A stretch of 25,070 nucleotides of DNA from Candidatus Segatella violae (lineage in GTDB: Bacteria > Bacteroidota > Bacteroidia > Bacteroidales > Bacteroidaceae), in contig DJSH01000044.1 of NCBI GenBank assembly GCA_002440225.1, positions 5,092 to 30,161 of the forward strand, in the 5' to 3' direction. Both the position numbers and the translations under genes were made by a program. Shown here piece by piece: positions 14,087 to 21,485 of this stretch; the stretch's first letter is position 1, and each line of letters starts with the position of its first letter. Under the pieces are notes generated by a model. The model was given only the letters and a program-made list of their open reading frames with translations, was not told where the DNA came from and ran no database searches.

Positions 14087-14821
14087 ATGAGCAAAGAAAC
14101 AAAAGACAACAACGACTTCTCTTCTTTCGATGAGTATCTCCGTCAGGGAGAGCCTTCGCAGAAAGAAAGTGCCGAGAACTGGAAGACGGCGATAGGATTG
14201 CAGGCTGTTGATGGCTTGCAGCCTTCGACGTACCTCATAGATGTCGCCAAACGAAACATTGAAGGAGAGATTTCCATCGAGGAAACACGAAAACTTATCG
14301 ACTCTTATTATCAAAGCAAGGCTTCTCGCACACCTCGTGAAGAAGAGGAGGAAGAAGCGGACAAAGTTTCTTCCAATATCGCCAAGTTTATCTCTGGCAT
14401 CTGGCAAATCCATGCTTTCAGAGAAGGGAATACTCGTACCACTGCCGTCTTCACAATTCAGTACCTCCGCTCCTTAGGTTACAAAGTGAATAACGAGATG
14501 TTTGCCAAGCATTCTTGGTACTTCCGTAACGCTTTGGTTCGTGCCAACTATCGCAACATTCAAAAAGGCATAGAATACAGCCCTATCTACTTGGTTCGTT
14601 TTTTCAGAAACTTATTGTTAGACGATGGCTGGGTGTTGAAAAATAGATACTTGCATATTCATCCTACAGAAGAATGGAAGGTACAACCAAACATAAAGAA
14701 TGCCCAATCCACTATTATCCCACAAGAAAAGGTGGACAGAAAACAAAAGAGACGATACTTAGACTCATCGCATCCAATCCTTCCATATCTTCTATTGAAA
14801 TGGCGAAGACTATTGGCATAA
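14087..14821 (+). CDS. Fic-family AMP-transferase-like protein, C-terminus frameshifted
   Basis: A 244-residue ORF. The Fic motif HAFREGNTR is at residues 109-117, a variant of HxFx(D/E)GN(G/K)R in which threonine replaces the second glycine; the catalytic His and the Glu are present. Upstream, IDVAKRNIEGEIS (residues 51-63) resembles the autoinhibitory helix S/TxxxE(G/N), but with Lys at the S/T position. Fic proteins transfer AMP or another nucleotide to hydroxyl groups of target proteins, often as toxins. After about residue 215 the reading becomes basic and unrelated to Fic proteins (KQKRRYLDSSHPILPYLLLKW), while the adjacent frame encodes a winged helix that many Bacteroidota Fic proteins carry at the C-terminus. 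A one-base loss near 14731 explains this. The Fic core itself is intact. Confidence 0.85.
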   Translation: MSKETKDNNDFSSFDEYLRQGEPSQKESAENWKTAIGLQAVDGLQPSTYLIDVAKRNIEGEISIEETRKLIDSYYQSKASRTPREEEEEEADKVSSNIAKFISGIWQIHAFREGNTRTTAVFTIQYLRSLGYKVNNEMFAKHSWYFRNALVRANYRNIQKGIEYSPIYLVRFFRNLLLDDGWVLKNRYLHIHPTEEWKVQPNIKNAQSTIIPQEKVDRKQKRRYLDSSHPILPYLLLKWRRLLA

Positions 14822-14919
14822 ACCGCAGTGCCATATCCAAGCATTTGAAAAAGCTAAAAGAAGAGGGAATCATAGAACGCCAAGGACCAGCAAAGGGAGG
14901 AATTTGGAAAATTCGATAA
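14731..14919 (+). pseudogene. Out-of-frame winged-helix tail of the Fic protein
   Basis: Reading frame +2 relative to the fic ORF encodes GGQKTKETILRLIASNPSIS, IEMAKTIGINRSAISKHLKKL and EGIIERQGPAKGGIWKIR, a complete winged-helix domain with the wing motif GxxKGGxW. Joining residue 215 of the Fic ORF (IIPQEK) to this GGQK gives a natural linker, as if one G were lost from AAAAGGG at 14727-14732. The frame has an internal ATG at 14674, but no promoter or ribosome site of its own is visible. Separate translation as an 81-residue regulator is possible but less likely than a broken C-terminus. Confidence 0.7.
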
Positions 14920-14934
14920 AATTATGTACCTTTG
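14903..14934 (+). promoter_or_regulatory. Promoter of the S46 peptidase gene
   Basis: TTTG at 14903-14906, a 20-base spacer, TACCTTTG at 14927-14934. The -33 part lies in the last codons of the frameshifted Fic tail. The start is near 14941, leaving a 36-base A/T-rich leader. Confidence 0.8.
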
Positions 14935-14976
14935 CACTTTGAAATGCAAAACATATATAATTATAAATAAAAAACA

Positions 14977-17118
14977 ATGAAGAAAAAAGCAACCGTCCTC
15001 ATCGCCTCTATCATGGCATTCTGCGGCATCAACACCGCTCATGCCGACGAGGGTATGTGGACCATCTACAACTTGCCCAACGCTGTGTATGAGATGATGC
15101 AGCGCGAGGGGTTCTCTATGACTTACGACCAGCTCTACAATGGTGAGAACGCCTTGAAGAACGCAGTCGTTAATTTCTCCGGCTATTGCTCCGGCGTAGT
15201 CGTATCACCTGACGGCTTGGTCTTCACCAACCACCATTGCGGCTTCGAATCCATCCGCAGTCACTCCACCGTAGAGCACGACTATATGCTCAATGGCTTC
15301 TTCGCCAAGAGTTACGCCGAGGAATTGCCTAACGAGAATATGTTCGTGAGTTTTATGGTCGATCAGAAGGACGTGACCGACAAGGTGATGAGCTTCGGTT
15401 ATGAGAAACTCGACAACAAGAAGCGTGGTGAACTGGTGGATTCCTTGGAGAATGCGATGACCAAGGAGGTGAAGAAGAACGACTCTACCCTACACGTCAG
15501 CATCAAGCCTTTCTACGAGGGCAACAAGTGGTACGCCACTACTTACCAGGATTTCACTGACCTCCGCTTGGTCTTCACCGTACCAAAGTCGATGGGTAAG
15601 TTTGGCGGCGACACCGACAACTGGATGTGGCCTCGACAGACTTGCGACTTCTCCGTATTTCGCATCTACGCCAACCCTAAGACCAATGGCCCTGCCGCCT
15701 ACAGCAAGGACAATGTGCCTTACCACCCTAAGCGTTGGGCACAGGTTTCATTGCAAGGTTACAAGGATGGCGACTATGCGATGACCATGGGTTATCCTGG
15801 CAGCACCGAGCGATACCTCTCCAGCTATGGCATCCAGACGATGCGTGACGCAGAGAACGCTCCTCGTGCCCAGGTTCGTGGCGTGAAGCAGGAGGTGATG
15901 CAGAAGCACATGCGTGCCGACGAGGCTGTGCGCATCAAGTACGACAGCAAGTATGCCAGCTCTTCTAACTACTGGAAAAACGCCATCGGCATGAACAAGT
16001 GCATCGACTCCATCGGCATCGTCAACATGAAGCGTGAGTACGAGACTCGTCTCCGTGCTTGGCAAGACACCGCCAAGGCTGCCAACGACCTCGCCCACAA
16101 GGTAGATTTCGACAAGCTCCAGAAGCTCTACAAGGAGAGCGCCGACGTTACCTACGCTTGGACCAACTTCGCCGAATCATTCACTCGTCGCAGCAACGTA
16201 GAGTTCTCTACCCGCGCCTTCAAGCTTCAGCAGAACATGGAGGTAAAGGGCTCTGAGAAAAACAAGAAGAAACAATACCATGAATTCGATGACAACAGCG
16301 CCGAATGGGACAAGTCACTCGACCAAGAGGTCTTGGCTACGCTCCTGAAGAATTATCGTGAGCATGTAAGCGAGAAATGGTTGCCTAAGTTCTACAAGAC
16401 CATCGACAGCCAGTTTGGTGGCGACTACACCAAGTACGTAAGCTATCTTTGGGACAAGTCGCTCATCATGAAGAAGGGTGCCAAGCTCTATTTCAACAAA
16501 AAGGGATACGAGAAAGACCCAGGCGTAGCCTTCGGCATGGACTTGAACGACGTTTATGCTGACTTCGCCGAGGCTCTTGGCAACAACGCCGACAGCATCG
16601 CCGAGCAGGAGAAATATCTCTGCGCTGCCAAACTCCGCATGGAGGAAGACATGCCTCACTACAGCGACGCCAACTTCACCATGCGATTGAGCTATGGTCA
16701 GGTAGGCGGTTTCGACCTCGGTGGCAAGCCATCAGGTTATTACACCACAGCCGAGAGCATCGTGGAGAAGATGAAGCAGGGCGACAAGGTGCTCGACTAC
16801 TTCGCCGAGCCTATCATGCACGAGCTCCTCTCAGAAAAAGATTTTGGCAAGTACCAGGACAAGACCACAGGCAAGATGCAGCTCTGCTTCTTGACCAACA
16901 ACGATATTACCGGTGGAAACTCTGGTAGCCCTATGTTTAATGGCAAGGGCGAGTTGATAGGTCTTGCGTTCGATGGCAACTGGGACAGCCTCAGCTCCGA
17001 CATCAACTTCGACAAGCGTCTGGCTAGATGTATCGGTGTAGATATTCGCTATGTGCTCTACCTCATGGACAAGTGGGGACACGCAGATCGCCTCTTGAAG
17101 GAAATCAATGCGAAGTAA
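14977..17118 (+). CDS. S46-family dipeptidyl-peptidase, DPP7-like
   Basis: A 713-residue periplasmic serine exopeptidase that removes dipeptides from peptide N-termini, central to amino-acid supply in asaccharolytic or proteolytic Bacteroidota. The signal peptide ends at about residue 23 (AHA/DEG). The triad is visible as His in TNHHCG (86-87), Asp224 in CDFSVFR, and Ser649 in GGNSGSP. Length matches P. gingivalis DPP7/DPP11 (about 712-720). In those enzymes the residue in FD(G/R)NW sets S1 specificity: Arg in DPP11 (Asp/Glu), Gly in DPP7 (hydrophobic). Here it is Gly667 in FDGNWDS, so DPP7-like specificity is expected. The GMWTIYNLPNAVYEMM start of the mature protein is typical. Monocistronic: own promoter, strong terminator at 17207. 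Confidence 0.95.
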   Translation: MKKKATVLIASIMAFCGINTAHADEGMWTIYNLPNAVYEMMQREGFSMTYDQLYNGENALKNAVVNFSGYCSGVVVSPDGLVFTNHHCGFESIRSHSTVEHDYMLNGFFAKSYAEELPNENMFVSFMVDQKDVTDKVMSFGYEKLDNKKRGELVDSLENAMTKEVKKNDSTLHVSIKPFYEGNKWYATTYQDFTDLRLVFTVPKSMGKFGGDTDNWMWPRQTCDFSVFRIYANPKTNGPAAYSKDNVPYHPKRWAQVSLQGYKDGDYAMTMGYPGSTERYLSSYGIQTMRDAENAPRAQVRGVKQEVMQKHMRADEAVRIKYDSKYASSSNYWKNAIGMNKCIDSIGIVNMKREYETRLRAWQDTAKAANDLAHKVDFDKLQKLYKESADVTYAWTNFAESFTRRSNVEFSTRAFKLQQNMEVKGSEKNKKKQYHEFDDNSAEWDKSLDQEVLATLLKNYREHVSEKWLPKFYKTIDSQFGGDYTKYVSYLWDKSLIMKKGAKLYFNKKGYEKDPGVAFGMDLNDVYADFAEALGNNADSIAEQEKYLCAAKLRMEEDMPHYSDANFTMRLSYGQVGGFDLGGKPSGYYTTAESIVEKMKQGDKVLDYFAEPIMHELLSEKDFGKYQDKTTGKMQLCFLTNNDITGGNSGSPMFNGKGELIGLAFDGNWDSLSSDINFDKRLARCIGVDIRYVLYLMDKWGHADRLLKEINAK

Positions 17119-17129
17119 AAGTTCTCACG

Positions 17130-17280
17130 GATTTCGCAGATAACGCAGATTATTCTGCATGAGATGTGAATACAAAGCAGATTAATTCTGTATAAGACTT
17201 GAATATAAAAAGGTTGGAATCGCTTTTCACAGCAATTCCAACCTTTTTTCTGTAAATAAATCTGCGTTATCTGCGAAATC
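17130..17280. repeat. 22-bp inverted repeat enclosing the terminator
   Basis: Arms at 17130-17151 (GATTTCGCAGATAACGCAGA...) and 17259-17280 are perfect reverse complements over 22 bases, separated by 107 bases that hold the terminator hairpin. The core CGCAGATAACGCAGA is an interspersed repeat type I recall from many Prevotella/Bacteroides intergenic regions. The right arm abuts the 3' end of the GH2 gene. Confidence 0.85.
17207..17249. terminator. Bidirectional terminator between peptidase and GH2 genes
   Basis: A 14-bp perfect stem AAAAAGGTTGGAAT (17207-17220) with ATTCCAACCTTTTT (17235-17248), loop of 14 bases, T-run on both strands. It serves the convergent S46 and GH2 genes. Confidence 0.9.
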
Positions 17281-17291
17281 TGCGAGAGATT

Positions 17292-20198
17292 CTAGTATTG
17301 CGAGATATTGTTCAGTTCTTTCATTGTGACCTCATGCGGCTTCTCTGCCAAGGTCTTCTTCAAATCCTCCACCGTTATTTCGGATGTAGGATTGAAATCG
17401 GATGATTTCATATAATCCAAGACGCTCTTGTAGAACGCCCTGGCCTCCGGGTACTTCGCAGCCTTGTCGAGATGACTCATGCAGATGAGGAGTTTGCCCG
17501 CACCTACCTTCCATTCCATCACCAAACCGAGCTTATGGTTGCGCTCAATGTTGTCGATGACTTGAACGATAGGCTTGTAATCCTTCGAAAAGTTATCGAG
17601 CACCAATGGATGCGACTCCTTGATAACAGGGAACCACTGCCAGTTGGTGTGCATCTCCGTAGGGAAACCTCGGAAGATAGGATGCTCTGGATTGGTGAGA
17701 ATGCCCAAAGTTCCAGGTGAAACCTTCTTCTTATTGTTCTCGCAGATGGTCTTGAACATGCGATAGTTCCAATAATCGGTTTGGAAAAGACCGCCCACCG
17801 TATATGGAGTGGCATTATTGGCTTGTGAGAGCGTATCATCGGAAGCCACGAAATTCTCCGACTCCACTGGAAGCCAGAGCACTTTGGCTCCACTTTCCAA
17901 TTTGTCTATAATATCATCCGTCAAATCCTTTACGATGAAGACGCTAGAGCTTGCTGCAGTAGTCTTCACGTTTTTCTTTCCTTTCTTGTTCGCCGAAAAA
18001 TTAGCATTGGCAAGGTTTGCCCCTAATTGTATCTTCGGATAAATCCACAGTTCATAGGAGTTTCTTGCCTCCGTCCCCTCGATATTCAAGGAAAGCAAGA
18101 GTTTGGTAGGCTTGTTGACATGGAACACACCGTTCAGTTCGCCCACATCCATCAAGCCTTCATCATAAGAGAAAATGTTGAGCACGCCCTCATCTTCGGT
18201 CATCAGACTACCCACATTCTTCTTCACTTCACCTTCCTCCGTCCTGTAAGTTCCATCGTCGATGCGGAAGGCGCCCTTCTCTGCTCGAAGATGCCATCTC
18301 AGCTTCTTGCCTTTGAGCGAAGAACCTCCATAGTTGGCGATTTGAATCTTAGCCTTGACGTGCTCGCCATCTTCAAAACAAAACTTGTCAAATCCTGCCA
18401 AAGGAACCACAGGCGAACACCACTGGCGCCATTCCTCAGGCGTAGTAATCCCCTTACTCTCCATAAAAGCATCAAGGATTCCCACGAAAGCACTTCCCTG
18501 TCCTGGGTAATCCTGAATATCGAGCAACTGGAAACCTGCCATATTCTTGGTTCTCAAATCCATCTCGATGTCAGCCTTATAGAGTTTCACGCTCCAAAGA
18601 CCGGAAGCCTTATGGAAATCTGCTGCTTGCGAAAGCATCCCTGCCGCGGCAAGACGCTTACGGAATATCTCGAAGTTGTAAGGACGAAGCACACCGGTGT
18701 ATTTCTTCATCTCATTGAAGTCGGGATAAGTTTGGAACTGTCCTGTCTCGTGGGAGATAATCGGAATGCCAGCAGCTTGCTTCTGCGATGCATTTGCAGC
18801 ATCCGAAGAAGCCTTCTGCCAAGGCTGTGGCTTTGCCCATGGATCGCAAGCCTCATCGAAGTTCATCGTAGAGTTTGGATGGAAGTGATTGATCATTCCT
18901 CCATCATAGGCATCGGCAAAGGAGAACGAGCCTCGGGTATGGGTATTGTACTTACCCCATCCCTCGCCTCCGATGCGGCAAGTGGTGAAATAATCCATCC
19001 CAGGCTTTACGCCTTGATAACCGAGATAATAGTTACTTCCGAAAGTATAATATTTATCGGGAGCTATCTTGCGAAAATCATCCACAAACTCCTTCATCTT
19101 GTCGATGTCGCCCCAAAGCTCATTGCCCAATGCCATCATACGGAAGGAAGGGTGATGCCCATACTCTCGCAAAATGTTCACACCCTCCTGATGGAGGAAC
19201 TTCATCAGCTTTTCGTCCTTTCCATCGAAAGAGCCCCAGAAAGGCAGCTCCGGCTGGAGATAGATACCCAAGCTATCAGCCGCAACGAAAGCAGCCTCCG
19301 GTGGGCACCACGAGTGGAAGCGGACGTGATTGATGCCGTATTCCTTGCAAGTGCCGAGATACTTCATCCAACCATCCACGGTCATCTCCACATGACCTGT
19401 CAAAGGCCAAACTGCCGCATCGTGCTTGCCACGAAGAAAGACAGGATGCCCATTGGCGTAAAAATGAGCGCCTTCGATATGGAAGTCCTTGAAGCAAGGA
19501 AGGATATTTATTATTGATGTTTTGGAAATCGAAGTCCCCGTAGGCGTTTCCGCGGATTTGCAATCCGCTGAGCAAACAGCTTTGCCCCTAGCTGCAGATT
19601 GCCTATCCGTAGAACCCAAAGAAGCTATCGCCAACTCTATTCTTCCGATGATTCCATTCCAGTTGGTCTGCGTATCCTCTGTATAGGCATGGCTGGAGCC
19701 ATAGATTTGCTCAGGCACACCTTTGCTATTGTCCACTACAATTTCCAAGAGGTGCTTGCCGCTCTTCACTTTCTTTGGCAAGATGTATCTCTGAGGTGTA
19801 GAAATGAAGTTGCAGGAATCCACGAGTTTTCCATCCAGATACACCCAGGTAGGTTTGGTTCGCTCCAAGAAAAGTTCCACTGCTTGGTTTTTCTTCAGTT
19901 TCCAAGCCTTTGGAATCTCGATGGTTCTACTATAGCGTGCCGCCCCTTTGTAGCCGCTGATGCGAGTAAGATGGGTGGTCTCCGTAAGGTCGGTAGGTGG
20001 AACGCCCAGGCGATTGGTGTCGATGGTACCAGGCAACAAGGCACGCCTTGCCTCTCCTGAGGTTGCATGATAGCCCTTGGCAAGGCTACTCGTGCTCTCC
20101 CCCAGCTTAACTTCCCATTCGCCCGAAAGCGAAATGCTCTGTGCTTGCATGCCCAAGCTCATCAGTCCTAGGCAAACGGTTAAGATTTGTGATTTCAT
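17292..20198 (-). CDS. Glycoside hydrolase family 2 enzyme with repeat-derived insert
   Basis: A 968-residue secreted or periplasmic GH2 enzyme (beta-galactosidase/glucuronidase clan, retaining). Signal peptide residues 1-19 (LGMQA/QSI). A jelly-roll sugar-binding domain spans about 25-190 (SGEWEVKLG, VYLDGKLV, WNGIIGRIEL). The TIM barrel begins near 240 (ANGHPVFLRGKHDA) with Glu360 in LGNELWG as acid/base and Glu484 in ISHETGQF as nucleophile. A C-terminal region with beta-rich and trehalose-utilisation-like segments follows. Between jelly-roll and barrel there are only about 50 residues, of which 191-226 come from an interspersed repeat, so the usual Ig-like domain of about 100 residues seems missing. 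Catalytic residues are intact; activity with this gap is uncertain. Substrate cannot be assigned. Next to two AraC regulators. Confidence 0.88.
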   Translation of the reverse strand: MKSQILTVCLGLMSLGMQAQSISLSGEWEVKLGESTSSLAKGYHATSGEARRALLPGTIDTNRLGVPPTDLTETTHLTRISGYKGAARYSRTIEIPKAWKLKKNQAVELFLERTKPTWVYLDGKLVDSCNFISTPQRYILPKKVKSGKHLLEIVVDNSKGVPEQIYGSSHAYTEDTQTNWNGIIGRIELAIASLGSTDRQSAARGKAVCSADCKSAETPTGTSISKTSIINILPCFKDFHIEGAHFYANGHPVFLRGKHDAAVWPLTGHVEMTVDGWMKYLGTCKEYGINHVRFHSWCPPEAAFVAADSLGIYLQPELPFWGSFDGKDEKLMKFLHQEGVNILREYGHHPSFRMMALGNELWGDIDKMKEFVDDFRKIAPDKYYTFGSNYYLGYQGVKPGMDYFTTCRIGGEGWGKYNTHTRGSFSFADAYDGGMINHFHPNSTMNFDEACDPWAKPQPWQKASSDAANASQKQAAGIPIISHETGQFQTYPDFNEMKKYTGVLRPYNFEIFRKRLAAAGMLSQAADFHKASGLWSVKLYKADIEMDLRTKNMAGFQLLDIQDYPGQGSAFVGILDAFMESKGITTPEEWRQWCSPVVPLAGFDKFCFEDGEHVKAKIQIANYGGSSLKGKKLRWHLRAEKGAFRIDDGTYRTEEGEVKKNVGSLMTEDEGVLNIFSYDEGLMDVGELNGVFHVNKPTKLLLSLNIEGTEARNSYELWIYPKIQLGANLANANFSANKKGKKNVKTTAASSSVFIVKDLTDDIIDKLESGAKVLWLPVESENFVASDDTLSQANNATPYTVGGLFQTDYWNYRMFKTICENNKKKVSPGTLGILTNPEHPIFRGFPTEMHTNWQWFPVIKESHPLVLDNFSKDYKPIVQVIDNIERNHKLGLVMEWKVGAGKLLICMSHLDKAAKYPEARAFYKSVLDYMKSSDFNPTSEITVEDLKKTLAEKPHEVTMKELNNISQY
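19525..19625 (-). repeat. Interspersed palindromic repeat inserted in frame in the GH2 gene
   Basis: Within the GH2 coding region lies GCGGATTTGCAATCCGC (19552-19568), a 7-bp palindrome with three central bases, and 25-45 bases away a degenerate second copy GCAGATTGCCTATCC. Between them is AGCTTTGCCCC-like sequence. The translated stretch (residues about 191-226, containing VCSADCKSAETPTG) has the low-specificity look of repeat-derived peptide, unlike the GH2 sequence on both sides. Such GGATTGCAAATCC elements are known to me as dispersed repeats in Bacteroidota. The element has preserved the reading frame. Confidence 0.7.
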
Positions 20199-20249
20199 TA
20201 TCTTTACAATAAAATGGTTTTGCTTTTAGATTGATATTCTTTCATGGCG

Positions 20250-20257
20250 CAAAGATA
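20250..20257 (-). promoter_or_regulatory. -7 box of the GH2 gene
   Basis: TATCTTTG on the minus strand (20257-20250) matches TAnnTTTG, with TTTG 18 bases upstream (20279-20276). The leader is about 45 bases. Confidence 0.7.
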
Positions 20258-20309
20258 CAGTTTTTCTAGCAAATACAAACCGCTTCATGGCATAAATTGT
20301 GTAATATTT

Positions 20310-20374
20310 ATGAAATAGAATGATTTCAAACCATTTTATTTCAAATTAATTGGTTTCAAATCTATCTATTTCAT
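20310..20374. repeat. Imperfect 23-bp inverted repeat upstream of GH2 promoter
   Basis: Arms 20310-20332 (ATGAAATAGAATGATTTCAA...) and 20352-20374 are inverted with four mismatches around a 19-base A/T-rich centre. The word ATTTCAAA or its close form recurs at 20322, 20337 and 20354. The block lies 30-95 bases upstream of the GH2 -33 element and just downstream of an AraC-family gene, as expected for a regulator binding site. Confidence 0.6.
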
Positions 20375-20445
20375 GACAGGTAGGAACACAAAAGCGAAAG
20401 CAATGCCTTAAAAGATACAAGACAAGCCCCTTATAAAGCAAAACA

Positions 20446-20472
20446 CTAGCAACTTAAAAGATAAAATGCTAG
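20446..20472 (-). terminator. Weak hairpin at the end of the first AraC gene
   Basis: CTAGCA (20446-20451) pairs with TGCTAG (20467-20472), overlapping the AraC stop codon. Only a short T-rich stretch (GTGTTTTGC) follows on the minus strand, so termination would be inefficient and the AraC transcript could read on toward GH2. Confidence 0.35.
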
Positions 20473-21389
20473 CAGCAATTTCGATAATCCGAAGGACTGC
20501 AACCCACTACTCGCTTAAAGGCGCCAGCAAAGCACTGGGTGGAAGAATAGCCCAACTTTCGGGCGATGGAGCAAAGCGAGTCCTCTCTTGATGACACGAG
20601 CAATCGCTTCGCTACCTCGAAATGGCGAAAGCCGAGAAATTGCTCTACCGACTTGCCAGTCTCCGCGCAAAGGAAATCCTCAAAAAAAGTATCGCTCATG
20701 CCTAATGGCTCCGCAAAGCGACGGAGAAGAGGAGATGACATAGATGATGAAGTCAAACCTGGATACTCCCCCGAAAGCAAGTACTCATCCACCATGCGCT
20801 CCACCTTTGCCATCACGCAATGGTTCAAGCAAGAGCGAGTGATGTGCTGACGCTCGTAATAGCGGCAGCAATAATCGAAGAATATCTTGATTTTCTGGGC
20901 GATAAGCATATTGGAATAATCATCCAAGCCCCACTCCATCTCGTCCTTGATGTCACGCAGGCATTTCTCCACCGCCGCTTTCTCACGGAGGGAGAGATGC
21001 AACGACTCCTTGATGTTGTATTCGAAGAACCCATATCGCTTCTGCCAAGAATATCGAGAGAGAGAACTTCCGCCCAAGCCATCATCCTCCCACGACGGCA
21101 AGCAACAATCCTCGTCGAAAGCATACGCCAAGGTTCGCTCCAGCCAATCGCCACAGAAGCACAAGGCAAGAATGCCACTTTGGGATTTCATCCTTTCCAC
21201 ATATTCCTTACATTCCCCTGGGCGAAAGAAGAGAAGCGTGGCATCACGGAAGTCGCAAGAAGTCACACCCGTACAGACACGCCTCTCCCTGCCTTGCAGT
21301 ATCACCACAAAGCATTGGGTCATGTCGGAAATGCTCATCTCTGCAATGTCGCAGAGACGAACTATCGGATGTTTCTTGCAACTAAACAT
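20469..21389 (-). CDS. AraC-family transcription regulator, cysteine-rich
   Basis: A 306-residue regulator. The C-terminal 100 residues hold two helix-turn-helix motifs: LLRRFAEPLGMSDTFFEDFL and SIARKLGYSSTQCFAGAFKR, followed by GCSPSDYR, the standard AraC ending. The N-terminal 190 residues form the sensor domain and align by eye with the neighbouring AraC at 21486 (HLSLREKAAVEKCLRDIKDE against HLSDEEKAIFNDCLEKIKIE), so the pair probably arose by tandem duplication. It contains 21 cysteines, against 6 in its neighbour, including CC pairs at three places. It lies 96 bases after its paralogue and is transcribed toward the GH2 gene, which it may regulate. No recognisable promoter lies between the two AraC genes. 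Confidence 0.88.
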   Translation of the reverse strand: MFSCKKHPIVRLCDIAEMSISDMTQCFVVILQGRERRVCTGVTSCDFRDATLLFFRPGECKEYVERMKSQSGILALCFCGDWLERTLAYAFDEDCCLPSWEDDGLGGSSLSRYSWQKRYGFFEYNIKESLHLSLREKAAVEKCLRDIKDEMEWGLDDYSNMLIAQKIKIFFDYCCRYYERQHITRSCLNHCVMAKVERMVDEYLLSGEYPGLTSSSMSSPLLRRFAEPLGMSDTFFEDFLCAETGKSVEQFLGFRHFEVAKRLLVSSREDSLCSIARKLGYSSTQCFAGAFKRVVGCSPSDYRNCC

Positions 21390-21397
21390 GGTTTTGA

Positions 21398-21439
21398 GTG
21401 TTGAATGTTAAGTGTTGAATGTTAAGTGTTGAATGTTGA
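21398..21439. repeat. Three tandem 14-bp repeats between AraC genes
   Basis: GTGTTGAATGTTAA occurs at 21398-21411 and 21412-21425 and as GTGTTGAATGTTGA at 21426-21439. An inverted copy, TCAACATTCAACAT at 21486-21499, forms the last codons (NVEC stop) of the upstream AraC gene. Tandem arrays like this can vary in copy number. The inverted copy makes a large hairpin possible in the intergenic mRNA. Confidence 0.9.
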
Positions 21440-21485
21440 ATTAGGCATACGCCAAGTGTTTTCTGCCGAGTGTCCGTTAGGCAAC

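Noticed and set aside
17130..17280. Inverted repeats as ends of a small transposable element
   Set aside because: No target-site duplication or coding content is visible, and the interior is a terminator.
18027..19517. A 496-codon open frame on the plus strand opposite the GH2 gene
   Set aside because: Antisense shadow of a gene with clear GH2 catalytic motifs; no domain or promoter of its own.
21398..21439. CRISPR array
   Set aside because: The 14-bp units are directly adjacent without spacers and no cas gene is present.
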